Origin: Bog-473 sp964457065
GTDB taxonomy: Bacteria > Actinomycetota > Acidimicrobiia > Acidimicrobiales > RAAP-2
DNA: 30,646 bases
NCBI GenBank assembly: GCA_964457065.1
Contig: CAYWDQ010000023.1
Location: forward strand, 1-30,646
Reading direction: 5' to 3'
Of the stretch, positions 15,231 to 22,997 are shown piece by piece (positions within the stretch are counted from its first letter, which is position 1; the number at the start of each line of letters is the position of its first letter). The notes below the pieces were generated by a model that made no database searches, had not been told where the DNA came from, and saw only the letters and a list, made by a program, of their open reading frames with translations. Both the position numbers and the translations under genes were made by a program.

Positions 15231-15959
15231 TCATGCGCCGAGATAGCTGGCCGACACCGCCTCCTCCATCTCCGCCGGCGATCCCCGGTGGGCGATGACG
15301 CCCTGCAGCACGACGGCTGCGTAGTCGGCGATGGGCAGCGCGGTGCGGGCGAACTGTTCCACCAGGAGGATCGACAGGCCTCCGGCCGCCAGCTCACGGA
15401 CCTTCTCGTAGAGCTGGGTGACCACGATCGGAGCCAGGCCCATGGAGAGCTCGTCGAGCAAGAGGAGCTTCGGGTCGGTGGCGAATGCCCGCGCCAGGGC
15501 GAGCATCTGTTGCTCGCCGCCCGACAGTGTGCCGGCCAGCTGCTTGCGCCGGCCGCCCAGCCGAGGGAATTGGGCGTAGGCCACCTCCTCTATCCGGTCC
15601 ATCGGAACCCCGACCTGCGTGGCCATGAGGAGGTTCTCCCGCACGCTCAGGTTGGGGAACACGCCCCGGCCCTCGGGAACGGTGCAGATTCCGCGGCGGG
15701 CTCGGGCGTCCGCGGAGAGGGCGGTCACCGGCGTCCCTTCGAAGCGCAATTCTCCGCCGCTCGGCGCCAGCGTGCCCGCGCAGACGTTGAGCAGCGTGGT
15801 CTTGCCTCCACCGTTGGGCCCGAGCAGGGCGACCACCGATCCGGCCGGGACCTCGAGGCTCACCCCGTGTACGACCTCGATGGTGCCGTAGCCGGCCCGG
15901 ACGTCGCGCAGCTCGAGGACCGGCGGGGGCGTTGCCGAACCGGTTGCCGGCTCGCTCAC
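15231..15959 (-). CDS. livF: Branched-chain amino acid-type ABC importer ATPase, LivF-like
   Basis: 242 residues. This is one of two ATPases powering a Liv/HAAT importer on the cytosolic face of the membrane. Walker A is GPNGGGKT (47-54, with Gly where Ala is usual), the Q-loop region reads TVPEGRGVFPNLSVRENL, the signature is LSGGEQ (145-150), and Walker B is LLLLDE (165-170). LSMGLAPI after Walker B is the LivF hallmark. GTG 15959 overlaps the livG stop as GTGA. It is the last gene of the importer operon. The symbol names the subfamily; the transported solute may not be an amino acid. Confidence 0.9.
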   Translation of the reverse strand: MSEPATGSATPPPVLELRDVRAGYGTIEVVHGVSLEVPAGSVVALLGPNGGGKTTLLNVCAGTLAPSGGELRFEGTPVTALSADARARRGICTVPEGRGVFPNLSVRENLLMATQVGVPMDRIEEVAYAQFPRLGGRRKQLAGTLSGGEQQMLALARAFATDPKLLLLDELSMGLAPIVVTQLYEKVRELAAGGLSILLVEQFARTALPIADYAAVVLQGVIAHRGSPAEMEEAVSASYLGA

Positions 15960-16684
15960 GGGGTCCCCAGGTAGGCGTTGACGACGGCCGGATCGTTCCG
16001 GATCTCGTCGGGCGTCCCGCTGGCGATGATCTCCCCGTAGTCGAGGACGTGAATCAGCGCGCAGGTGCCCATGACGAGCCCGACATCGTGCTCGACCAGG
16101 CAGATGGCCAGGTCGCGCTCGTCGACGAGCTGTCCCAGGAGCTGGCCGAAGGCCTCCGTCTCCCGCTCGGTCTGCCCCGAGGCAGGTTCGTCGAGCAGGA
16201 GGACCTTGGGCTGGGTCATGAGGGCGCGGGCGACCTCCACCACCCGTGCCCGTCCCGTCGGCAGCTCGCTCACCTCGCGTTCGGCCACGTCGCCCAGGCC
16301 GACGAGTGCAATCGTCCGCTCGGTCTCGGCGTTGACGTCGATCCTTCCCCGCCGGCTCCAGGAATTCCGGATCTCGCCCGCCACGCGGATGTTGTCGCGC
16401 ACGCTGAGCGAGGTGAAGAGCTCGAGGCGCTGGTACGTGCGGGCCAGCCCGCGTCGGGCGCGGGACGCCGGCCCGGCCCTGGTCACGTCGTGCCCCTCGA
16501 TCCTCACCCGTCCGGACTTCGGCTCGAGGAGCCCGCTGACGATGTTGAACAGCGTGGTCTTGCCGGCTCCGTTGGGGCCGATGAGGCCGGTCACCCCTCC
16601 GGCGGCCACCGAGAGCGAGACGTCGCTCAGCACCTGGGCCCCGCCGAAGGCCATGGACACGCCGGAGACTTCAAGAGCGGGCAT
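15956..16684 (-). CDS. livG: Branched-chain amino acid-type ABC importer ATPase, LivG-like
   Basis: 242 residues from ATG 16684. Walker A is GPNGAGKT (36-43), the Q-loop region is ARTYQRLELFTSLSVRDNI, Walker B is VLLLDEPASG (161-170), and ICLVEHDVGLVMGTC contains the switch His. The C-terminal GEIIASGTPDEIRNDPAVVNAYLG is diagnostic of LivG. The signature loop is degenerate, LPTGRARVVEVARAL (141-155) instead of LSGGQ, as in many LivG proteins. The start lies 14 bp inside the end of the permease gene. It pairs with LivF to drive the fused permease. Confidence 0.9.
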   Translation of the reverse strand: MPALEVSGVSMAFGGAQVLSDVSLSVAAGGVTGLIGPNGAGKTTLFNIVSGLLEPKSGRVRIEGHDVTRAGPASRARRGLARTYQRLELFTSLSVRDNIRVAGEIRNSWSRRGRIDVNAETERTIALVGLGDVAEREVSELPTGRARVVEVARALMTQPKVLLLDEPASGQTERETEAFGQLLGQLVDERDLAICLVEHDVGLVMGTCALIHVLDYGEIIASGTPDEIRNDPAVVNAYLGTP

Positions 16685-18881
16685 CAGCCACGTCCCCCGC
16701 CGCCGCACTCGCCACGGCCACCGGTACCGCCGCCGGCATCGCGGGTGCCGGCGGAGCGCTGATGTCCTCGGTCCGGAAGGCATCGGGCCGCACCACTCTC
16801 CCCAGCGCCGGGAGGGCGAGCGCGATGATCGCCGTGGCCAGCACGAACCACCAGTTGCCCATGACCTTCGTGAGGACGAGGAGGTAGGCACCGACCTCCG
16901 CCACCACGCCGAGGGCGAGGACACCCTTGACGTTCCACAGCGGCCGGTAACCGGCCACGATCTGTGGCACCGCTCCGCTGGGGTTGCGGCCCAAACTGAC
17001 GCCGATGAGAGCCGGGGCCACCAGGGACAAGTTGGCCAGGACGTTCCAGAAGCCCCCGCCCCCGTGGTCCGTGCTCAGGTTCGTGAACGTACTGGTGAGC
17101 GCGGTGAAGGCGGTGCCGGCCAGGATCCCGCCCATCAGGGCGCCGGCGACGCTGCCGATGCCCCCGACCACGGTCAACATGACGAGGGCGAGACTGATGA
17201 AGATGATGTAGCTGTTGGAGGTGACGCTGCCCGAGGCGGCCGACAGCAGCACACCACCGAGGCCGGCAATGGCCGCAGACAGCATGAAGACCGACAGCTT
17301 GAGCTTGACCAGGTTCTGACCCAGGGTGGCGGCGGCGGCCGGACTGTCCTTCATGGCTGTCAGGCGCCTGCCGTAGTTGCTGCGACGGAGGGCGATGAGG
17401 CCGATCCCGACCAGGATGAAGACACAGACCGAGGTAGTGAGGAACGTCTTGGTCGAGCTCAGGTCGATCGGTCCGAGCTTCAACGGCGGAATCTGGAGGG
17501 TCCCGTCGTCGAAGATCGAGAAGTGCAGGTGGAAGATGGGCAGGACGTGCGGGGCGATATCGGCGAGGATCATGTCGGAGACGAAGACGCCGAAGGCAAG
17601 GGTCGCCAGCGCCAGGTAGAGGCCGCGCAGGCGTAGCGCGGGCAACGCGATGAGCCCGCCCACGAGAGCCGTCACCACCAACCCGATGAGCAATCCCCAC
17701 GGTGTGATCCGCTGCGCCAGGCCCGTGCCGGAGAGTCCCAGGTGGAACACGATGATGGTCGCGATTGCCCCGAAGGAGACGGGGGCCAGGTTGATCTCTC
17801 CGGCGTAGCCGGTGAGCAGCGTGAGGGACAGGGCGATGATGCCATAGGTGATGCCGACGGTGAGGGCCGACATGTCGTTGGTCCCCATGATCTGTTCCAG
17901 GGCCAGGACGACCAGCAGGAGGATCACGCCCCACGTGACGGCCGACCGCATGGAGGGGACAGCGAAGCGCTCCCTGGTGCGCAGCAGGGTGGCGCCGCGC
18001 AAGCGGTCCTGTGGCAACACCACCAGGACGACGAAGAGCACGATCATCGGGAGCGCGATGCGGAAATTCGAGGCCCAGGACCAGCTCGAGGGGAAGTAGC
18101 CCAGGACGTAGGTCCCCGCCAGGCCCAGGACGAGCGCACCGCCGAACGTGCGCCAGATGCTCCGTAGCCGCCCGAACATGGCGGCCGCGATGGAGTCGAG
18201 CACGAGCAGGGTCAGCACGTGGACGTCGAGGGTGCCGCCGCTGATCGGGGTGATGAGGATGCCGGCCACGGCGGCCAGTGCGCCGCCGAGCGCCCACGAG
18301 AAGGCGGCGAGGCGATCCGGGCGCCCTCCGTTGAGCTGCAGCAGGGCCGGATTGTCGACGACGGCCCGCATGGCGACGCCGGTGCGGGTGCTCGTGAAGA
18401 GCAGGCGGATGCCCACCGCGATGATCACCGCGCAGCCGAGCGCGATGGCCTCGTGGTCGGTGACGTAGACGCCGAGCACCTTGAACTTCGCCGCATTCCC
18501 GAAGAAGAGGTCGTCGGTCCGGGGTACTCCGGGGTTCCAGATCCACTGGGCCAGCGCGATGAGCCCGAGCATGATGCCGATGGTGACCACGATCTTGGTG
18601 ACGTCGGCCGTCTCGCGCAGCCCCCGCATGATGCCCGCGTAGAGCACCGCGCCGAGCAGGGGCGCCAGCACGACGATCACCGCGAACAGCGCCAGCGGGG
18701 CGGGCCAGTTCCACCCGTAGCGGAGCTGCCAGTAGGTGAACGCGGCCAGCATGGCCATGGCGCCCTGGGCAAAATTGAAGATGCCCGAGGTCGTGTAGGT
18801 GAGGACCAGTCCCGATGCCGCGATGCCGTAGACCGCGCCGGTCACCAATCCGAGGATGGTGTACGTGAGGAACAGGTGCAT
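16671..18881 (-). CDS. Fused LivH-LivM permease of a Liv-type ABC importer
   Basis: 736 residues, with two complete permease modules in one chain. The first ~300 residues are LivH-like (TILGLVTGAVYGIAASGLVL at the start; TGVAMRAVVDNPALLQLNG as coupling loop). From ~310 a LivM-like module follows (LLTGYAGEINLAPVSFGAI; YGRRLTAMKDSPAAAATLG as its coupling loop). After LivM there is an extra ~100 residues with two or more hydrophobic segments and a Pro/Ala-rich tail. AGGAG lies 9 bases before ATG 18881. Normally these are two genes; fusion makes a single inner-membrane translocation pore. Transcribed with the binding protein upstream and livG/livF downstream. Confidence 0.9.
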   Translation of the reverse strand: MHLFLTYTILGLVTGAVYGIAASGLVLTYTTSGIFNFAQGAMAMLAAFTYWQLRYGWNWPAPLALFAVIVVLAPLLGAVLYAGIMRGLRETADVTKIVVTIGIMLGLIALAQWIWNPGVPRTDDLFFGNAAKFKVLGVYVTDHEAIALGCAVIIAVGIRLLFTSTRTGVAMRAVVDNPALLQLNGGRPDRLAAFSWALGGALAAVAGILITPISGGTLDVHVLTLLVLDSIAAAMFGRLRSIWRTFGGALVLGLAGTYVLGYFPSSWSWASNFRIALPMIVLFVVLVVLPQDRLRGATLLRTRERFAVPSMRSAVTWGVILLLVVLALEQIMGTNDMSALTVGITYGIIALSLTLLTGYAGEINLAPVSFGAIATIIVFHLGLSGTGLAQRITPWGLLIGLVVTALVGGLIALPALRLRGLYLALATLAFGVFVSDMILADIAPHVLPIFHLHFSIFDDGTLQIPPLKLGPIDLSSTKTFLTTSVCVFILVGIGLIALRRSNYGRRLTAMKDSPAAAATLGQNLVKLKLSVFMLSAAIAGLGGVLLSAASGSVTSNSYIIFISLALVMLTVVGGIGSVAGALMGGILAGTAFTALTSTFTNLSTDHGGGGFWNVLANLSLVAPALIGVSLGRNPSGAVPQIVAGYRPLWNVKGVLALGVVAEVGAYLLVLTKVMGNWWFVLATAIIALALPALGRVVRPDAFRTEDISAPPAPAMPAAVPVAVASAAAGDVADARS

Positions 18882-18928
18882 GGCGGGAGCTCCTGTTGCT
18901 CAGGTCAAAGAGCCGAGGCGCTGGGCAC

Positions 18929-20317
18929 TCACCCCTGGGGTTTGATGACCGAGGACGTCGCGTACTGGGTCGCGTAGCCCTGGGCGTTGAGCGTGGTGCC
19001 GATCACGGACCCCGAGTTCGGGACGACGTACTTCGACGAGCAGTCGAACGTCCCCAGCTTCTTCGGGTAGGCCTGCACCCACTTGGTGCCGTCGAGCTTC
19101 ATCAGCAGGCCGCAATTCGGCGGGATGTTCTTGGACGGGTTCCCCGACGCGTTGAGGCCTCCGCCGGTCCAGTTGGTCACCTTGGCGAGGTGGTTGATCA
19201 TGCACTGGCGGGTGAGGGTCGATCCGCACGCCTTGGCCTGCGTCGCCCAGAGGAGGAACGAGGACGTGGCCTGCTCCCCGAGCTGCGAGGTGAGGCCGCC
19301 GTACTTCTTGACGATCGAGAGGTACTGGGAGACGGCCGGGACCACCTTGGCCGCTTCGAGTGGCTCGTAGGAGATGCGGACGTAGACGTTGTTGGCCAGG
19401 CCGTCCGTGTTCCACTGCGCGAAGGCTGCCGTGTAGGCGCCGGAATCCATGACCCAGATCGGGTCGTAGCCGATTTGGCTCTCCGACTCGAAGGCACCGT
19501 AGAGGGTCGGCCCCGGGGTGGCGTCGTTGAAGATGACCTGGGCCCCGCAGCTCTGCAGCTTCTGCACGAACGGCGTGTAGTTGGCCTCGCCGTTGTAGTC
19601 GATGACCGCCGTGCAGCCTGGGATGAACTTCCAACCGGCCTCCGTGTAGGCCTGCACGGCCTTGGTGGTGGAGGACTGTTGGGTGGAGAGAGTCGAGTCG
19701 TAGACGCCGGCATGCGTGGTCTTCGAACCGAAGAGCTTCTCGGCCTGGTAGGCGCTCGACACCGGGCTGGCGTTGGCCGGGTTCGGCGACGCCTGGTACA
19801 TCTCGTACGCATTGGCCACCGCCGGGGCCACCGTGAAACCAGGGACGGCAGCCAGGTTGCAGCCGAGGCGGGTCTGCTCCGCGACACCATCGAGCGCGAA
19901 GCCCTCGCCGACCAGCATGAAGTCCTGCTTGCAGGCCTGGGTCATCACGCTACCGACGTTGGTGACGGCGGCGTCGTAGTAGTCACCGACGATCTTGCGG
20001 CCGTTGATGCCCCCCTGCGCGTTGCACCACGCGACCATGTCCTTGACCGCGTCGCCCATCTCCTGATCGAGGCCGGGGAGACCCGAGAAGCCGCGGTCGT
20101 CGCCGTAGGCGATGTTGATGGTCGAGTTGGTGACACCCTGGTCCGTGGCTCCGGTGGCGTGCCCCTTGCCGCACGGCGAGGGAAGAGTGCCGAACGTCGT
20201 GGTGGAACTCGACGACGATGCGCCGGCCACCCCGGGAGCAACGAGCAGCCCAGCCGCTGCGACGGACACGAGCAGCGCGGCCACCCCCACCGCTCGCATC
20301 CCTGCGATCCTCTTCAT
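18929..20317 (-). CDS. Liv-type ABC importer substrate-binding protein
   Basis: 462 residues from ATG 20317, with AGGGGG about 7 bases upstream. The signal peptide covers 1-33: MKR, then a long hydrophobic stretch, ending VAGA before a Ser run. No lipobox Cys is seen, so it is not an obvious lipoprotein. The mature part is a type I periplasmic-binding fold (Peripla_BP_6): INIAYGDDRGFSGLPGLDQEMGDAVKDMVAWCNAQGGINGRK is the usual opening, then alternating strands such as AQVIFNDATPGP and DPIWVMDSG. Even number of Cys suggests disulfides. The solute is unknown; family members bind amino acids, aromatic acids or amides. First gene of the importer operon. Confidence 0.9.
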   Translation of the reverse strand: MKRIAGMRAVGVAALLVSVAAAGLLVAPGVAGASSSSSTTTFGTLPSPCGKGHATGATDQGVTNSTINIAYGDDRGFSGLPGLDQEMGDAVKDMVAWCNAQGGINGRKIVGDYYDAAVTNVGSVMTQACKQDFMLVGEGFALDGVAEQTRLGCNLAAVPGFTVAPAVANAYEMYQASPNPANASPVSSAYQAEKLFGSKTTHAGVYDSTLSTQQSSTTKAVQAYTEAGWKFIPGCTAVIDYNGEANYTPFVQKLQSCGAQVIFNDATPGPTLYGAFESESQIGYDPIWVMDSGAYTAAFAQWNTDGLANNVYVRISYEPLEAAKVVPAVSQYLSIVKKYGGLTSQLGEQATSSFLLWATQAKACGSTLTRQCMINHLAKVTNWTGGGLNASGNPSKNIPPNCGLLMKLDGTKWVQAYPKKLGTFDCSSKYVVPNSGSVIGTTLNAQGYATQYATSSVIKPQG

Positions 20318-20382
20318 GTCCAAACCCCCTGTCTGGAAGCCCAACCCCTTTGCGGGCTCTGCTCCGGACACCCGTGGAACCC

Positions 20383-20396
20383 TAGAACAGGTTCTC
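20383..20396. promoter_or_regulatory. KstR-like palindrome upstream of the importer operon
   Basis: TAGAACAGGTTCTC matches the mycobacterial KstR/TetR-type operator TnnAACnnGTTnnA at all fixed positions but the last. AGAAC/GTTCT form a perfect dyad with a two-base centre. It lies 66 bp before the binding-protein start codon, just downstream of a possible minus-strand -10 (TAGTGT, 20408-20413), a position suited to repression. The remaining gap 20318-20444 shows no gene. Confidence 0.5.
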
Positions 20397-20444
20397 GTTC
20401 GAGGGGCACACTAGCAATCCGCCGGTCAAAAAGCCCTGCGGGAC

Positions 20445-21707
20445 CTACGGAGAAATCGTGGTGCCGATGTGGTAGCGCTCGGTGTACTCCTTGAACTCCG
20501 TGGCCAGCCCGTCGTACGTCCACCCGAAGTCGGCGGGGTCGTAGCGGTGGCGGCCGAAGGCGTCCTGCGGCCGGTGCTCCAGGAACGCCTTCATGCGCCG
20601 CTCGTGGAGGCGACCGACCTGCTCGCCAAAGTTGCGGTAGAGCTGGCGGACCGCCTCGAGGGGGTCCGCCATCAGGGCGTCGTAGTGCAGGTGCTGGCAC
20701 CACCCGACCTCGCACTCCTCGTCGAAGGTCATCGCGGAGTTGAGGGCGAAGGCGCACTTTCGCTTCCACTCCTCGGCCGTGGGCCGGGGGTCGCCGCGGC
20801 TGGTCAGGAGGCGCTGACCAGCGTTCGCCAAGCTGGCCAGCGAGGTGACCACCGGTCCCGGGTCCCGGTGGGTCCAGATGATCCTGGCGTCGGGGTAGGC
20901 GGTGCGGAGTGCGGCCAGGTTCCAGAGGTGATTGGGTGTCTTGAGGATCCAGCGCTCGGTGGGCAGGCGCGACTGGAGTGTCTGGAGGGCGAGCTTGTGC
21001 TGGGCGTAGGCGGGTGCCATGTCGGCTTGCTCCAGCCAGCGGGCGTACGTCGGGACGTGGGCCTGGGTCTCGAGGGCCATCGACCGGACGTCGTACATGA
21101 AGAGCGCCACACACTCCTCGGCCAGGGTGGCACCGAACGGGTGCATGGCCTGGAGCGGCGGGTTCAGCTTCATCAGCCCGCGCAGGTCCTTTGCGGTCCG
21201 AGCGATCCGGGGATCTTCGGCTGCCTCCTCCAGCGTGACCGGAGGGATGGGGTGCGCCGCCTCCCACTGCAGTAACGGCCGCGCCACGGGGTCGAGGCCG
21301 AGGAGCAGCGACAGCACGCTCGTCCCGGTCCGCGGCAGGCCGACGATGACCCATGGGCTCACGATCCGCTCGTCGCGTACTTCGGGGTGATGTAGCGACC
21401 ACCGGTGCAGCTCAATGCGGTTCGCCAGTGCCGACGCGAGCATCTTGGAGATCAGGAGGCGGCCGAACGTGGTCAGCTCCGCCTGGGCCTCGCAGGCACT
21501 GAGGTACACCTCGAGCGGCTCCCGGTACGAGTCGCTCCCGAAGTCGTCCGACCCGGCCGCCTTGGCCGCGGCCGCGATGACGGACGACGGTGCGAGCGAC
21601 GGGAGCTCACGCCCGAAGCGGGCGAGACCCGCCCCCGCCCAATTGAGCGCGAGGAGCGGTCGGCTGTGCAGCTCCGAGTCGCGCCAGGTGTACTCGGTGG
21701 CGCTCAT
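20445..21707 (-). CDS. PAPS-dependent sulfotransferase family protein
   Basis: 420 residues. The 5'-phosphosulfate loop is VIVGLPRTGTSVLSLLL (120-136). ILKTPNHLWNLAALRTAYPDARIIWTHRDPGPVVTSLASL carries the strand and RDP element that bind the 3'-phosphate of PAPS. These features mark the Sulfotransfer_3 group common in mycobacteria and other actinobacteria, which sulfate small molecules, lipids or sugars in the cytosol. It has a ~110-residue N-terminal helical extension before the P-loop, also common in this group. ATG 21707 overlaps the stop of the MDR oxidoreductase as ATGA, so the two are coupled. The acceptor is unknown. Confidence 0.88.
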   Translation of the reverse strand: MSATEYTWRDSELHSRPLLALNWAGAGLARFGRELPSLAPSSVIAAAAKAAGSDDFGSDSYREPLEVYLSACEAQAELTTFGRLLISKMLASALANRIELHRWSLHHPEVRDERIVSPWVIVGLPRTGTSVLSLLLGLDPVARPLLQWEAAHPIPPVTLEEAAEDPRIARTAKDLRGLMKLNPPLQAMHPFGATLAEECVALFMYDVRSMALETQAHVPTYARWLEQADMAPAYAQHKLALQTLQSRLPTERWILKTPNHLWNLAALRTAYPDARIIWTHRDPGPVVTSLASLANAGQRLLTSRGDPRPTAEEWKRKCAFALNSAMTFDEECEVGWCQHLHYDALMADPLEAVRQLYRNFGEQVGRLHERRMKAFLEHRPQDAFGRHRYDPADFGWTYDGLATEFKEYTERYHIGTTISP

Positions 21708-22750
21708 GCGCTGCGGACCTCGACGACGGTGCGTCCCAGCGATCGACGTGCCTCGTGCTCGTCGAGGGCCCTGCCGGCATCCTCCATGGTGACCCGTCGT
21801 CCCACGTACGGACGGATGGCACCCTCCGCGGCCAGACGCAGCAGATCGGCGTGGATCTCGTCTGCCACGTCCCGCCCGAACGGGTTGAAGCCGAACCGCC
21901 GCATGCCGGGGTCGACCGAGTCGGCCCAGGCGACCATGACGGCGACGATGTCGATGTTCCCGATGCAGGCCATCCGCAGCGGCCTCCCCGTCATGCCGTT
22001 GGCGTCGTCGTCGGCGAACCCAACCGCCAGGTAGCGGCCGCCGTGTGCCGTACAGCGCCACGAGCGCTCGACGAAGTCGCCCCCGGTCAGGTCGTAGACC
22101 ACGTCCGCTCCCGCGTCGTCGGTGGCGACCAGCACCGCCTCGACGAAGTCTTCGGCGGTGTGGTCGATCACCAGGTCGGCTCCGAGTGAGGAGCACAGTG
22201 CGCCCTTCTCGGGACCGCCGGCCACCGCGATGACGCGGGCGCCCGCCGCCTTGCCCAACTGGATGCCGGCGGTGCCCAGCCCGCTCGCGGCCGAGTGCAC
22301 CACCAGGGTCTCACCGGCCGCTAGCCGTCCCCGCTTGAACAGAGCCAGGTGAGAGGTCTGGAACGAGAGCAGGAAGGCAGTGGCCTCGACGTCGTCGAAG
22401 CCGGGAGGCGCGTCGAACACCGAGATGGCGTCGGCGATCGCGTACTCGGCGATGCCACCGAGCGCGTTCTTGGTGATGGCCACCACCCGCTGGCCCAGCC
22501 ACGACTCGGCGCCGTCGCCCACCTCGTCGACCACCCCGCAGACGTCCATCCCCAGGGTGAACGGCGGAGGCGTCGGCACCGACACCAGGTTCCCCCGGCA
22601 GCGGTCGATGTCGTTGAAGTTGAACGAGGCCGCGTTGACCTTCACGCGGACTTCCCTCGGGCCGGGCTCGGGTCGTTGAACGGTGCGCACCGCCAGCACC
22701 TCCCCGGGTGGCCCGTGGCGGGTCACCTGCAGGGCTTTCATGTCTGCCAC
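21704..22750 (-). CDS. Zinc-independent MDR oxidoreductase (quinone-oxidoreductase type)
   Basis: 348 residues of the medium-chain dehydrogenase/reductase superfamily. The N-terminal GroES-like part has VRVKVNAASFNFNDIDRCRG and FTLGMDVCGVVDEVG. The Rossmann part has VVHSAASGLGTAGIQLGKAAGARVIAVAG (AASGLGTAG, NADPH binding) and VYDLTGGDFVERSWRC. The structural-zinc Cys cluster is absent, as in NADPH:quinone reductase-like enzymes. GTG 22750 is chosen because GGGGGAGAG lies about 7 bases upstream; ATG 22741 is too far from it. Coupled to the sulfotransferase, suggesting reduction and sulfation of the same kind of molecule. Confidence 0.88.
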   Translation of the reverse strand: MADMKALQVTRHGPPGEVLAVRTVQRPEPGPREVRVKVNAASFNFNDIDRCRGNLVSVPTPPPFTLGMDVCGVVDEVGDGAESWLGQRVVAITKNALGGIAEYAIADAISVFDAPPGFDDVEATAFLLSFQTSHLALFKRGRLAAGETLVVHSAASGLGTAGIQLGKAAGARVIAVAGGPEKGALCSSLGADLVIDHTAEDFVEAVLVATDDAGADVVYDLTGGDFVERSWRCTAHGGRYLAVGFADDDANGMTGRPLRMACIGNIDIVAVMVAWADSVDPGMRRFGFNPFGRDVADEIHADLLRLAAEGAIRPYVGRRVTMEDAGRALDEHEARRSLGRTVVEVRSA

Positions 22751-22997
22751 GATCTCTCCCCCTTTGCCTTGTCACCGGCCGGTGTGCGACAACGGCACGC
22801 CTCGGGACGGGGCGAGGTTACCGCCTGCGATCCGTCCGGATTCCCCTGCGCGACTGACTCCTGCGCGACGATCCACACGGGGGTAGCCTCCCATCGCGTC
22901 CTGACCTTGCTCACCGTCATGGCGACCGGGCGGTGAGTGCTCCATCTGCTCCATGTGGGCGGAGGGGGTGTCCGGAGGCCAAACGAGGGAGGCACAT
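22751..22997. promoter_or_regulatory. Divergent control region with dyads
   Basis: 247 bp between the MDR and dikinase start codons. It contains a 12 bp palindrome CACCGGCCGGTG (22773-22784) flanked by TTGTC (22769-22773) and GACAA (22788-22792), just upstream of the MDR gene. On the other side are CTCACCG/CGGTGAG (22910-22916 and 22931-22937) and a direct repeat of TGCTCCAT (22938-22945, 22947-22954). TAGCCT at 22884-22889 could be a plus-strand -10. GAGGGAGG precedes ATG 22998. No gene is seen. Confidence 0.45.

Noticed and set aside
16684..18714. 676-codon minus-strand frame within the Liv permease region
   Set aside because: Out-of-frame reading of the permease gene, Arg/His-rich and without membrane segments.
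20408..20429. TTGACC plus TAGTGT on the minus strand as a -35/-10 promoter for the importer
   Set aside because: Spacing is only about 10 bp, too short for a standard promoter; only the TAGTGT element is mentioned as a possible -10.
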